A program made the position numbers and the translations under genes. The notes beneath the pieces were generated by a model. The model worked only from the letters and a program-made list of their open reading frames with translations. It had not been told where the DNA came from and did no database searches. Positions 25,736 through 34,884 of a stretch of 64,000 bases of DNA are shown here, in pieces. The DNA comes from Cytophagales bacterium WSM2-2. Lineage in GTDB: Bacteria > Bacteroidota > Bacteroidia > Cytophagales > Cyclobacteriaceae. Numbering within the stretch: the first letter of the stretch is position 1; each line of letters opens with the position of its first letter. The DNA is taken from assembly GCA_015472025.1 (NCBI GenBank), contig BNHL01000001.1, forward strand, positions 4,390,001 through 4,454,000, given 5' to 3'.

Positions 25736-26599
25736 TCATCCCAGGTAAGATTGCAACACCTTGCTTCGCGAAACATGCTTTAATCTACGCGTTGCCTTGT
25801 CTTTGATCTGGCGTACCCGCTCACGTGTTAGTTCGAACTTGTTTCCTATTTCCTCCAGGCTCATCGCTTTAGTATTGTTCAAGCCAAAGTACATCCCGAT
25901 CACCTGCGACTCCCGTGTCGTCAATGTTGACAGTGCACGCTGAATTTCTTCTTTAAGAGAGTCAGTTAACAATCCGGCATCGGGTATTGCTTCATTTGAA
26001 TCCCGGAGCACATCGAGCAGCCGTGTATCTTCACCCTGCTTAAAGGGAGCATCCATGGATACATGGCGGCCACCCACGCTGATATTGTTTTTTAATTCTT
26101 CTTCTGTTATGCCTATTACCTCTGCAAGTTCTTCTGGCATCGGCTCACGTTGAAACTTCTGTTCAAGGTCTGAGAAGGTCTTGGATATTTTACTCAATGC
26201 AGCCACGCGGTTCAGCGGAAGCCTTACAATTCGTGATTGCTCGGCCAGCGATTGCATGATCGACTGGCGAATCCACCATACGGCATACGATATAAACTTG
26301 AACCCCCTGGTTTCATCAAACTTCTTAGCGGCTCTGATCAATCCTACATTCCCTTCATTGATCAGATCACCTAACGTAAGCCCAGAGTTTTGGTACTGTT
26401 TTGCAACGGAGACAACGAAGCGAAGATTTGCCTTTATTAATTTCTCCATCGCAATCTGGTCTCCCTCTTTTATGCGCCTGGCCAATTCGGTCTCCACTTC
26501 GTGCGTAATCAAATCTACTTTTGCTATCTCCTGGAAATACTTGTCGAGCGACTGGTTTTCCCGGTTGGTAATTTGTTTAATGATCTTAAGTTGTCTCAT
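25736..26599 (-). CDS. rpoD: RpoD-like sigma factor, Bacteroidota type
   Basis: The 287-residue protein shows the short Bacteroidota primary sigma layout: [21 protein letters not shown] start, region 2 ([32 protein letters not shown]), region 3, and region 4 ([19 protein letters not shown]). It recognises TAnnTTTG promoters in this phylum. Residues such as [10 protein letters not shown] and the region between 2 and 3 differ from the most conserved primary sigma I recall, so it could be a paralogue rather than the sole housekeeping factor. Confidence 0.85.
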   Translation of the reverse strand: MRQLKIIKQITNRENQSLDKYFQEIAKVDLITHEVETELARRIKEGDQIAMEKLIKANLRFVVSVAKQYQNSGLTLGDLINEGNVGLIRAAKKFDETRGFKFISYAVWWIRQSIMQSLAEQSRIVRLPLNRVAALSKISKTFSDLEQKFQREPMPEELAEVIGITEEELKNNISVGGRHVSMDAPFKQGEDTRLLDVLRDSNEAIPDAGLLTDSLKEEIQRALSTLTTRESQVIGMYFGLNNTKAMSLEEIGNKFELTRERVRQIKDKATRRLKHVSRSKVLQSYLG

Positions 26600-26724
26600 A
26601 TGATTGAGTAAATAATAAAATACGACTTTGTTAAACCACCGGCCTAACAGGTGAGGAAACTACATGTAGAAGATAAAATACGGAAGTCGGGGGATGAAGA
26701 GATTTTGGGCAACCGTGCTTTTCC

Positions 26725-26732
26725 CAAAGATA
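26725..26732 (-). promoter_or_regulatory. Possible -7 box upstream of the sigma-factor gene
   Basis: On the minus strand TATCTTTG matches TAnnTTTG and lies 126 bases upstream of the sigma start. No clear -33 TTTG was seen at the right distance. Confidence 0.35.
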
Positions 26733-26857
26733 CTCATTTAAATCGGATATACGCCTGAGAGCCAGCATATGACCGGAGAAGAGAGGCAGCCCAATTCTTT
26801 AACGGCATTATCGCTCCCTTATTGCTACATTTGAAAAGCCCCGGCTTAAGAAGAGCA

Positions 26858-28324
26858 ATGCGAGTTTCCGTAATCCGAAAGAATGTAAAGTTCACTCCTG
26901 ATTCCAGCAGGGTGGTTGCCCGGTATTTCATGAATGGCGACCAACGGACCCGAACGATGGTAAGTCGGATTATGGCCATGAGTGATAGCCAGGTCATTCT
27001 CGCGCTGGAACATACACTGCGGGAGTTTGCAAGCCGCCACCGCAATATTTCAAAGATTTTTTTAAAGCATTGTGGCAACATTCAGAATATTATTGAAGAC
27101 CTCCAGATCAATTATGCAGGCTTGCTCGAAGAGCGAAAAATGCTCATCGGCTCTTACTGCACCATGGAATATGCAATTGAGTCGGCTGCTTTTTTCAATC
27201 CTTCAATTATAGAAGACTTCGACCAGACTTACCTGGAGAAAGGAGAAAAGAGGATCATCATTTCTTTCCGGGCCACTGGGGAAGGCCACATTTCATCGAT
27301 CGTATTTAGAAGAGGTGTCCTCGACAAAAATAACGACCTGCAGATGATGAAGCCGGGAGGATACATCGATAAAGCAGAAGTCTCGCACAAGAAGCTATAT
27401 AATAAGGAGAGGTTTGCCAAGAAATTGGAAGAGATGCGCGTACTGGATAAATACTCGACCAGCATCATGCAGGACCTTCCTGAGGAGTTTGAGTACTATG
27501 CATTAAAAAATGCCGTTGGCAAAGTTCTGGGTGATGTTTCAATAAGTGTTGAAAGAAGGAGAGCTCTCGAAGAAATGACCTGGCTTGCCGATTCATTTTA
27601 TGATATTCAGTTCAAGCACGACTCTGACATCACTGAACGAGTCATATTCCCGATATCTGATTCCGAAAGCCGTGGTATAGAAGATGCCCGCTTTGTTCGC
27701 TTTATTGATGATGACAAGACTGAAAAGATATACGCTACCTATACCGCTTACAACGGCCACACCATTCTGCCCAAACTTCTTTCAACTGATAATTTCTATA
27801 CGTTTCGAGTCATGCCATTGCATGGGAGTGGAGCGTTGAATAAAAACCTGGCTATGTTCCCGAGACGGATCAAAGGCAAGTATGCTATGCTTGCCCGGAT
27901 CGATGGTGTCAACAACTACCTCATGTATTCCGACAGGCCTACGGTATGGAATAATCCCGTAATGATCCAGGAGCCCCGTTTCCCATGGGAATTTGTACAA
28001 ATAGGAAATTGTGGATCACCACTCTGGACAGAGGAAGGCTGGCTGGTGATCACTCATGGTGTCGGGCCAATGAGACGTTATTGCCTTGGCGCCTCATTAT
28101 TCGATCTCGATGATCCCTCCAAAGAAATAGGAAGACTTGACGAACCGTTGCTCTCTCCAAGGGAAGATGAACGTGAGGGCTATGTGCCCAATGTCGTGTA
28201 CTCCTGCGGTGCTATTGTGCATAACAACAAGCTCATATTACCTTATGCTGTTTCCGATTACTCCTCAACTTATGGTGTGGTCGACATGGCAGAATTGATA
28301 GAAGGTATAAAACGGAGCAATTAG
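26858..28324 (+). CDS. GH130-family glycoside phosphorylase
   Basis: From ATG 26858 (MRVSVIRKN) the protein has 488 residues; a TTG start at 26822 would add 12. The C-terminal 330 residues are a five-bladed beta-propeller of GH130, with SRGIEDARFVRF, TYTAYNGH, NKNLAMFPRRIKGKYAMLAR and the end PNVVYSCGAI. GH130 enzymes phosphorolyse beta-mannosides; the longer N-terminal helical part (about 170 residues) is a feature of one subgroup. It faces a GT4 fusion gene on the opposite strand, a pairing that suggests one mannoside-related pathway. Confidence 0.88.
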   Translation: MRVSVIRKNVKFTPDSSRVVARYFMNGDQRTRTMVSRIMAMSDSQVILALEHTLREFASRHRNISKIFLKHCGNIQNIIEDLQINYAGLLEERKMLIGSYCTMEYAIESAAFFNPSIIEDFDQTYLEKGEKRIIISFRATGEGHISSIVFRRGVLDKNNDLQMMKPGGYIDKAEVSHKKLYNKERFAKKLEEMRVLDKYSTSIMQDLPEEFEYYALKNAVGKVLGDVSISVERRRALEEMTWLADSFYDIQFKHDSDITERVIFPISDSESRGIEDARFVRFIDDDKTEKIYATYTAYNGHTILPKLLSTDNFYTFRVMPLHGSGALNKNLAMFPRRIKGKYAMLARIDGVNNYLMYSDRPTVWNNPVMIQEPRFPWEFVQIGNCGSPLWTEEGWLVITHGVGPMRRYCLGASLFDLDDPSKEIGRLDEPLLSPREDEREGYVPNVVYSCGAIVHNNKLILPYAVSDYSSTYGVVDMAELIEGIKRSN

Positions 28325-28330
28325 CATTCG

Positions 28331-28346
28331 ATCAACTGTCGTTGAT
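28331..28346. terminator. Short hairpin between convergent genes
   Basis: ATCAAC and GTTGAT pair perfectly around a TGTC loop in the 23-base gap between the GH130 and glycosyltransferase stops. The T tract is weak. Confidence 0.4.
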
Positions 28347-28347
28347 T

Positions 28348-30579
28348 TCATTGATTATAAAACTCCTGGTAAGCCTGCAACACTGTTAAGTGAGAGATCA
28401 GGTATGCCAATGAGCTCTCGGCTCCCTGGTTCCTGTTCACGCCATAATTTTCAAAACCATCGCAGCAACCCTTTGTCTCAAAATCGTAAAGACTCATACG
28501 CAGATCGTTCTCGCCCAAAAACCACATAAACGAAGTGTACAATTTATTCAGGTATTCCTTGTCCCTGGTCAGGTGAAATGCCTGATGATACATGAGGACC
28601 ATCGCCAGTGCATCAATAGGTTGTTGCGCAAACATTGATCGCTCTCCATCTTTTTTATACCACTCCTTATTGCCGATAATTGACAAATAGCCATCCTTTA
28701 AAGTAGTGGTGGTCAGAAAAGTCATCGTCTCCATAGCGACACGGGTGATCTTCTCGTCATTCAGTATTTCAGCTGAGTGAAGCAGTGCTAACGGCAGGAT
28801 ACCATTGTCGTACGCTAGCAAAGGTTCAAACCATTTCCAATCGCTGGTGCTGTTATTTTCATAATGCCGGATGAGTGTGTGAGCAAAGTTTCTCAGTCGT
28901 TCAGTCATCCCCTCATCAGACGGGTTGCTTCTCAGGTAATAGCTTATCCCGATCATCGTATTGGCAATGCTTCGTATCGACTGAAGTTTTTCAAAGTTAG
29001 GTGCAGCATCAAAGAATACCAGCTTGCCGGTTTGGTAGTAGGCATCATTCGGTGCATTGCCCAGCAGATAGCCTAACGCCCATATTGTTCTGCCAAAACA
29101 ATCTTCAGAACCTACGTCATCCAAAAAATTCCGGTTGAAGCTGAGAAAATTTCTGAACGAACCGTCCCTGTTTTGCATGTAATGAATAAAACTCATGTAG
29201 ATAGGAGACAGCTCCAGCGCCAGCGAGTCTTTCGTTTGCCGGTAGGCCATTAGCACCATCAGCAGTGCACGCGCGTTGTCGTCAAGGCAATACCCTTCCT
29301 TCAGGTTGGGGATGCCGAACTTCGCATGCTGAATAATACCCGTGTCGTCAGTTAGCCGTTTGATGTGCGCCAACGAAAACGGAGGAAGCAAGAGCGGGTC
29401 TATTATCGTTTCTTTCCTGGTAATAATTTTACGCGGTTCACTCAGCACTGTGGTCATCAGTGCATTATACCTGTCACCAATTTTTGGCCATGTTACCTGG
29501 CTTCCATACTCATAAGCTTTTCGCTGAATCTCTTTTAATAATTCAGGTTTGCCCAGCAGTTCATTCAGAATAGTTGCGAGCTCATCTGAACTACCGAAAT
29601 TAAAGAGGCGGCCGCGTCCGTCTGCCAACAGTTCTGAAGCATGCCAATAGGGTGTAGACAGCACTGCACACCCCGTGCCCATCGCATAGGAGAGTGTGCC
29701 ACTGGTAATCTGTGCTTCACTGAGATAAGGTGTGATATAGATATCGCAGGCAGCCAGGTGCTTAAATAATTCCTTCTGATCGATAAACTCATTCAGGAAC
29801 AAAACGTGGTCGGTCAGGTGAAGGCTTTTAATTAATCGTTGCAAGTAATTTCTATATTCTTCGCCCGAGTGCCGCAACACATTCGGATGTGTTTTGCCCA
29901 GCACCATATATAAAACCTCCGGATGCTTTTCAATAACCTGTGGAAGCGCTTTGATAACCGTTTCTATTCCCTTGTTACGACCAATAAAACCAAACGTGAG
30001 CAGCACTTTTTTGTCTTCGAGTTTGAACTCCTTCTTGGACAACATTTGATCGAAGCGGATATCCGGCACACCGTGCTCTATGAGAACAATCTTCTCATTA
30101 GGTATTTGGTAGATGTTGATCAGGAAACCGACTGCCTTATGGGTCATCACCACAATTTTGTTGGCCATTTTGCAGATCTCTTTCAACACTGCCTTTTCAT
30201 TGTAAGAGGGTGCGTTCAATACCGTGTGAAGAGTCACTACCAATGGAATTTCGAGGCGATGAAGCAGTGGAAGAATGTAGACTCCATTCTGACCTCCAAA
30301 TATTCCAAACTCATGCTCAAGTATACACAGATCGGCACCACTCAGGTTGATAAAGTTGGCGGCTTCCAGGTAGTCAGCCTGTTGTTCCTGCTGTATGATT
30401 AGTTTTACCTCTTCCGGGTAAGCATAGGCTTGCTCATAATCATTGAGAGCAACAACAAATCCAGTGATAGCTTTTGATTCTGAGCTATTGTCGCTTACCA
30501 TAGCATGAACAAGGTCCCTGGTAAAAGTGCCAATGCCGCACTCGCGGGGAGGGTAAGTACCGATATAAGCGAGTTTCAT
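28348..30579 (-). CDS. GT4 glycosyltransferase fused to an (alpha/alpha)-barrel-like domain
   Basis: The 743-residue protein has a GT4 (GT-B fold) part at residues 1-385 (PPRECGIGTFTRDL, LEHEFGIFGG, TFGFIGRNKGIETVIKALP, and EAQITSGTLSYAMGTGCAV with the nucleotide-sugar glutamate region). Residues about 400-743 are helical (LDDNARALLMVLMAYR, VGSEDCFGRTIWALGYLL, SLAYLISHL) like the barrel of glycoside hydrolases acting on unsaturated or mannosyl substrates. It probably transfers a mannose-type sugar, with the second domain trimming or binding glycan (inference). It converges with the GH130 gene. Confidence 0.88.
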   Translation of the reverse strand: MKLAYIGTYPPRECGIGTFTRDLVHAMVSDNSSESKAITGFVVALNDYEQAYAYPEEVKLIIQQEQQADYLEAANFINLSGADLCILEHEFGIFGGQNGVYILPLLHRLEIPLVVTLHTVLNAPSYNEKAVLKEICKMANKIVVMTHKAVGFLINIYQIPNEKIVLIEHGVPDIRFDQMLSKKEFKLEDKKVLLTFGFIGRNKGIETVIKALPQVIEKHPEVLYMVLGKTHPNVLRHSGEEYRNYLQRLIKSLHLTDHVLFLNEFIDQKELFKHLAACDIYITPYLSEAQITSGTLSYAMGTGCAVLSTPYWHASELLADGRGRLFNFGSSDELATILNELLGKPELLKEIQRKAYEYGSQVTWPKIGDRYNALMTTVLSEPRKIITRKETIIDPLLLPPFSLAHIKRLTDDTGIIQHAKFGIPNLKEGYCLDDNARALLMVLMAYRQTKDSLALELSPIYMSFIHYMQNRDGSFRNFLSFNRNFLDDVGSEDCFGRTIWALGYLLGNAPNDAYYQTGKLVFFDAAPNFEKLQSIRSIANTMIGISYYLRSNPSDEGMTERLRNFAHTLIRHYENNSTSDWKWFEPLLAYDNGILPLALLHSAEILNDEKITRVAMETMTFLTTTTLKDGYLSIIGNKEWYKKDGERSMFAQQPIDALAMVLMYHQAFHLTRDKEYLNKLYTSFMWFLGENDLRMSLYDFETKGCCDGFENYGVNRNQGAESSLAYLISHLTVLQAYQEFYNQ

Positions 30580-30860
30580 TGTGTTTTACTATTTTTTGTT
30601 CAGGGCCTGACTAAGTACTAACGATGGATGTAAATGGTTTATGATCACGCCTTGTAAAGCATGGCTTACCATATTATGATTATACGCTTGTTGTTACAAA
30701 GTCTTGGATTGAAGCCGTGGATGATAGCCCACTAAAAAAGACCTTGAGAATGCCGCTCCATTTACTTGGAAGTTAGGCATTATAAGTGGCTAACAAAATG
30801 TTCTTTATTATGTAAAAACCGGAAGACAGACAAGTAGGGTCTCGTGTGAGCCTTAGATCG

Positions 30861-31163
30861 TCATTTAGTAATGCTCGCGTACTCTTTTTTGAGTCTTCGC
30901 TCTACAATAAACGGAAGGATGGGCAGGAGTGAGGCGATGAAATATAGAGACACTCGTTTCAGACTCCACTTACATTCTATCCAGCAAAGAATCAGGAATA
31001 TAACATAGAGCATAAATAGAACACCATGTGCCCATCCTACAATTTTTACTGCATATGGAAATTGAAAGAAGTATTTGAGCGGCATGGCTATGACCAGCAG
31101 CAAAACGTAGGATAATCCTTCAATTAATGCTACGGTGGCGAACGCTCTGACTTTTAGATTCAT
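30861..31163 (-). CDS. DUF3817 membrane protein
   Basis: The 100-residue protein has three TM helices and the family signature ATVALIEGLSYVLLL followed by the AHGVLFMLYVIFL segment. Function unknown. It stands alone. Confidence 0.88.
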   Translation of the reverse strand: MNLKVRAFATVALIEGLSYVLLLVIAMPLKYFFQFPYAVKIVGWAHGVLFMLYVIFLILCWIECKWSLKRVSLYFIASLLPILPFIVERRLKKEYASITK

Positions 31164-31280
31164 GATCAGGATATGGCTTTTTTATAAAGGCGCAATATTA
31201 CAAGAAAAGAACCAAACCGTTTGTTAGTTGTTAGTTGTTCGTATTCGATTGCAAGAACAACCTATCAACGAATTGCCAAA

Positions 31281-31724
31281 TTACCTGGCGGAGATAAACC
31301 CATCCACGGAATAGCGCCCACTGCCAACGAACAGGATTGCCACACCTATTCCGATCACCAATAGATGATACTCGTACCCCTCACCAGCCTGATTGCCAAA
31401 CCAGTTCATGAAGAAACCATTCTTGAAGCATGAAGTAGCAATGGCGCCTGACATGATCACGATGAAACCAACGGCCCACAGCCTGCTGGCAAAACCGAAG
31501 AGCAGCGAAGCAGCACCGAAAAATTCGATGACGATGACAAGGAACGAAATAATCCATGGCAGCTTCATCGATTCGGTAAAGAACTTCATGGTGGGGGAGA
31601 ATCCGTAGCCTCCAAACCAGCCCAATAATTTTTGTGCTCCATGCGGCAACATAACACCGCCCAGAACAATACGCAGGATAAGGCCGGCCCAACCTGGTGT
31701 TGTAGAAAATAATAAGTCTTTCAT
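31281..31724 (-). CDS. DoxX-family membrane protein
   Basis: I use ATG 31724 (MKDLLFSTTPGW); the upstream codons to 31757 read MPVFFCTKENN and look like leader. The 147-residue protein has four TM helices, with the DoxX signature GVMLPHGAQKLLGWFGGYG and EFFGAASLLFGF. DoxX proteins sit in the cytoplasmic membrane and are linked to thiol and oxidative-stress functions. Confidence 0.88.
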   Translation of the reverse strand: MKDLLFSTTPGWAGLILRIVLGGVMLPHGAQKLLGWFGGYGFSPTMKFFTESMKLPWIISFLVIVIEFFGAASLLFGFASRLWAVGFIVIMSGAIATSCFKNGFFMNWFGNQAGEGYEYHLLVIGIGVAILFVGSGRYSVDGFISAR

Positions 31725-31902
31725 GTTGTTTTCTTTTGTACAAAAAAACACCGGCATGAATTCTAAAAACTTAAAGTAGTTTAAGAAAATTGACTAGTTA
31801 GATCTTTTCACCGGTGGATTAAATATTTTAAACAACAACTAAACACCTCCCGATTTACTTGTGAGTTTCTTTTGCTTATTTTAAAGTAAACATTTCAGTA
31901 CT

Positions 31903-32325
31903 ATGACCGAAGAAACACTTGTTACCTTAATTATACTCAGCGGTGCTGGCCATATTATCATGAGCATTTGCACTCTGGCGGTACCCAAACTCCTGGAGTG
32001 GAAAAAGCATTTCCAGGTCTTGCCGCCTTTATTGCGCCAGGTGTTCTGGACATACTCATGGTATATAAAGGGCGTTAATACCTCCTTTGGAATCGTATCT
32101 ATATTTTTCGCACATGAACTCGCCGGGACTTCCCCTCTTGCCGGTTGCATCAATATCTTCATTGCCATCTATTGGGCGGGAAGAATCGGTGTAGATTTTT
32201 TGTATTTCGAGACTTCTACTCTGAAAGGGATTGCAAAGCTTGCAGATCAGGCACTCGTTGTACTCATACTGCTTTTTGTTATTGTTCACGCACTGGCGTT
32301 TGCCCACAATGTCAATTGGATGTGA
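31903..32325 (+). CDS. Four-TM membrane protein, unknown function
   Basis: The 140-residue protein has hydrophobic segments at about residues 6-28, 54-74, 80-100 and 113-135. Features include GAGHIIMSICTLAVPKLL and YWAGRIGVDFLYFE. No family recognised, but the pattern of TM helices and a hairpin terminator after it support a real gene. Confidence 0.7.
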   Translation: MTEETLVTLIILSGAGHIIMSICTLAVPKLLEWKKHFQVLPPLLRQVFWTYSWYIKGVNTSFGIVSIFFAHELAGTSPLAGCINIFIAIYWAGRIGVDFLYFETSTLKGIAKLADQALVVLILLFVIVHALAFAHNVNWM

Positions 32326-32395
32326 GATCGAATGTTGGTTAGCCAACAGTAACCCCTGTGATTAAGTACCACTTCAACTCCCTTTAAAGCGAGAA

Positions 32396-32425
32396 GCCAG
32401 TAACCCCGTCTGAGTTACTGGCTTT
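32396..32425 (+). terminator. Stem-loop after the four-TM gene
   Basis: GCCAGTAAC and GTTACTGGC pair perfectly over 9 bp around a 9-base loop, followed by TTTG. The T tract is short, so it may be a weak terminator. Confidence 0.6.
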
Positions 32426-32621
32426 GTGATTGGATTATTGAGTTGGCTTTAATCCAGTCGGCAAGGTAATATGTTTTAAATCATTCTCTTTCTTGTCATG
32501 AATTAAATGTGGTGGCGGTAGATATTCATTGGGGCGGATTATGAACGAAGAATTAAAAATACCAGGGATTGTAACGAGAGTTCCACTGATCCGTGGTCTG
32601 TCTCTTTACTTTCGCTGCAAA

Positions 32622-33176
32622 ATGCAGACCATGAAACTGAATGTTGGAGCTTTGCTGTTGTCGGTTGTTACCGTGGGAGTGCTGACCCTTTCCTCTTCCC
32701 AAAGTGTTGCTCAATCGAAGGGTTATGAACGCAGACTTGATTCGTTGGGTATCAGGCTTTTTGCCCCACAGAAGCCGAAGGCGAATTATGTCAAAGCGGT
32801 ACGTGTTGGCAACCTGATCTTTCTTGCAGGGCATGGCTCTGCGAAAGAGAACGGAGACATCGTGGCCGGAAGAGTGGGGGGAGACCTGACGCTGGAGCAA
32901 GGCATGGATGCGGCCCGGACCTCGACAATCTCTTTGCTGTCTACTCTGAAAGCGGAGATTGGAACATTGAACAACGTGAAGCGCATTGTACATGTGACTG
33001 GCTGGGTCAACAGCACAGCTGATTTCCGTGAGCACTCCAAAGTAATGAATGGATGCTCTGATCTGCTCATAGCGGTGTTTGGAGAAAATGGACTGCATGC
33101 CCGGAGTTCGGTCGGGGCCAGTTCATTACCCAACAACTTCGTGACGGAAATAGAAATGATTGTTGAAGTGAAGTGA
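32622..33176 (+). CDS. Exported RidA/YjgF-family protein
   Basis: I place the start at ATG 32622 or 32631; both give a signal peptide (MKLNVGALLLSVVTVGVL to SVAQ). The mature part follows the RidA fold: FLAGHGSAKENG, GGDLTLEQGMDAARTS and the LNNVKRIVHVTGWV helix-strand unit, ending with EIEMIVEVK. Cytosolic RidA deaminates reactive enamines; an exported member probably has another role. The catalytic arginine of RidA is not evident in the expected VRS segment, where ARSSVGASSL occurs. Confidence 0.8.
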   Translation: MQTMKLNVGALLLSVVTVGVLTLSSSQSVAQSKGYERRLDSLGIRLFAPQKPKANYVKAVRVGNLIFLAGHGSAKENGDIVAGRVGGDLTLEQGMDAARTSTISLLSTLKAEIGTLNNVKRIVHVTGWVNSTADFREHSKVMNGCSDLLIAVFGENGLHARSSVGASSLPNNFVTEIEMIVEVK

Positions 33177-33301
33177 ATCTCCTTGCCGATTCGGCTGATC
33201 GCAATGCCGGACTTTGCCCGCCTTTACTTTTCCCTTTTCTTTGGCGCTCCTAAGGCGAACGAGAAAGTTAAAAAATAGTATTTTTATGCCCCAAATAAAG
33301 G

Positions 33302-33330
33302 CACGCATTACTGATGCGTGTTCGTTTTAG
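33302..33330 (+). terminator. Rho-independent terminator
   Basis: CACGCAT and ATGCGTG pair around a TACTG loop, followed by ttcgtttta. It lies 126 bases after the RidA-like stop and 25 before the carbonic anhydrase start. Confidence 0.7.
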
Positions 33331-33354
33331 CACAATCATAACCCCTTATAAATA

Positions 33355-34002
33355 ATGGACGAAACGCTTCAAGACTACGAAAATTTATTGCTTCAGAACA
33401 AAGCTTGGGTAGCTCAAAGAAATATTGAAGACAGTACATTCTTCGACCGTCTCTCCGGACAACAGGCGCCTAAATTCCTTTGGATCGGTTGCTCCGACAG
33501 CCGTGTACCCGCTAACCAGATCACAGGCACAGATCCTGGAGAAATTTTCGTGCACCGAAACATAGCCAATCTTGTAGTACACACCGACATGAACATGTTA
33601 AGTGTTGTGGATTACGCAGTGAACGTCCTTGAAGTAAAGCACGTCATCGTGTGCGGGCATTACGGCTGTGGTGGGCTTCGCGCAGCTATGAGCAACAAGC
33701 AGTTTGGAATCATTGATAACTGGATTCGTCATATTAAGGACGTCTATCACATGTACTATGAGGAACTAGAGGCAATCAAAGATCCTCACGAGCGCGAAAA
33801 CACATTTGCTGAGTACAATGTCATCGAGCAAGTATTTGACCTCAGTCAAACCTCGATCATACAGAATTCGTGGCACAAACGGGGAGGTCCTTGGGTACAC
33901 GGATGGATTTATGATATTCACAATGGTTTGATCAAAGATTTGAAAGTGTCAATGAAGGATCAATCCGAGTTACCTCCTGTTTACAAATTTAAACCTCATT
34001 GA
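33355..34002 (+). CDS. can: Beta-carbonic anhydrase
   Basis: The 215-residue protein has all beta-class motifs: zinc ligands Cys46, His102 and Cys105 (CSDSR and HYGCGG) and the Asp48-Arg50 dyad. It interconverts CO2 and bicarbonate in the cytosol, as in other Bacteroidota. It has normal length and no signal peptide. Confidence 0.95.
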   Translation: MDETLQDYENLLLQNKAWVAQRNIEDSTFFDRLSGQQAPKFLWIGCSDSRVPANQITGTDPGEIFVHRNIANLVVHTDMNMLSVVDYAVNVLEVKHVIVCGHYGCGGLRAAMSNKQFGIIDNWIRHIKDVYHMYYEELEAIKDPHERENTFAEYNVIEQVFDLSQTSIIQNSWHKRGGPWVHGWIYDIHNGLIKDLKVSMKDQSELPPVYKFKPH

Positions 34003-34025
34003 TTCAGGTAAGCCTGATTGAACCT

Positions 34026-34087
34026 CACTCTGCCTAGCCAGGAAAATAGAATTACAAAACGCTTGAACTTCAGGGCTAGGCAGAGTG
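34026..34087. terminator. Perfect 14-bp inverted repeat between convergent genes
   Basis: cactctgcctagcc (34026-34039) and its exact complement ggctaggcagagtg (34074-34087) flank a 34-base loop. The position between the stops of carbonic anhydrase and the ABC permease suggests a bidirectional terminator, although the T tract is poor and the loop long. Confidence 0.55.
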
Positions 34088-34107
34088 ATTTCGCAGGAAA
34101 GTATTCT

Positions 34108-34884
34108 CTACTTGATTCCTAGTAGGGATTTTAATCCAATTCGTTCCATGGCAAATTCCAGGTAGGCGATACCAAAAAACAATACTGTGTACCCAATCGA
34201 AACTAATTGATGAAGCGTATGCTCGTGTTCGAACCGCTTTGATACAATAGTGAATGGAATTGCGGAGACATACATGTCCATGTGCGGCCACTTGAGTTCG
34301 ATGGCAACAATGGGGCCGATCATCCATAGCAGGAAACCAATTGCAACGGGAGCAACAAAATTCTTGAAACGCAACGCAAGCCAAAAACCAAGAGCACTGA
34401 TTCCCATGGTAGACCCGTACGCCATCAGGTTAAGGTTTATTAACTCAGGCCAGCGTTGCATGTAGGCTGCATAATCTAAATCGTAAATCACATCCAGCAC
34501 AGCAGCGCATAAAATCATATACACATTGAAGACCACAATGAATACCAGTGCCAGCAGTTGCACGACAACAAACTTGGCCGACAAAATATGAAAGAATGAT
34601 TGTGGCGATGCCAGCACCTGCTTCCAGGCATTGTTTCTCACCTCAATCTGCATGATGAGGGTACTACCCAGTACAAAAAAGAGTTGAAGGAAGACAAACA
34701 CGAAAGCCATAAATCCTTCCCTGTAAAAATTATCCCATCCGTTAGCGGGATGGTTGGGATCTGGTAATCCGTAGTCAAAGACCAATACAAAAGGAATAAC
34801 GGATGCGGCAATCATCAAAAGGTAAATCAATGAAGTGCGTTTTGTCTTAAGGAATTCTGATCGGAGGGAAGCGGTGAATCTCAT
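34108..34884 (-). CDS. ABC-2-type transporter permease
   Basis: The 258-residue protein has six predicted TM helices and belongs to the ABC-2/CcmB-like permeases (RSEFLKTKRTSLIYLLMIAA start, characteristic of lantibiotic-type exporters such as EcsB/BcrB). It overlaps the ATPase gene by four bases and forms an exporter with it. Confidence 0.85.
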   Translation of the reverse strand: MRFTASLRSEFLKTKRTSLIYLLMIAASVIPFVLVFDYGLPDPNHPANGWDNFYREGFMAFVFVFLQLFFVLGSTLIMQIEVRNNAWKQVLASPQSFFHILSAKFVVVQLLALVFIVVFNVYMILCAAVLDVIYDLDYAAYMQRWPELINLNLMAYGSTMGISALGFWLALRFKNFVAPVAIGFLLWMIGPIVAIELKWPHMDMYVSAIPFTIVSKRFEHEHTLHQLVSIGYTVLFFGIAYLEFAMERIGLKSLLGIK

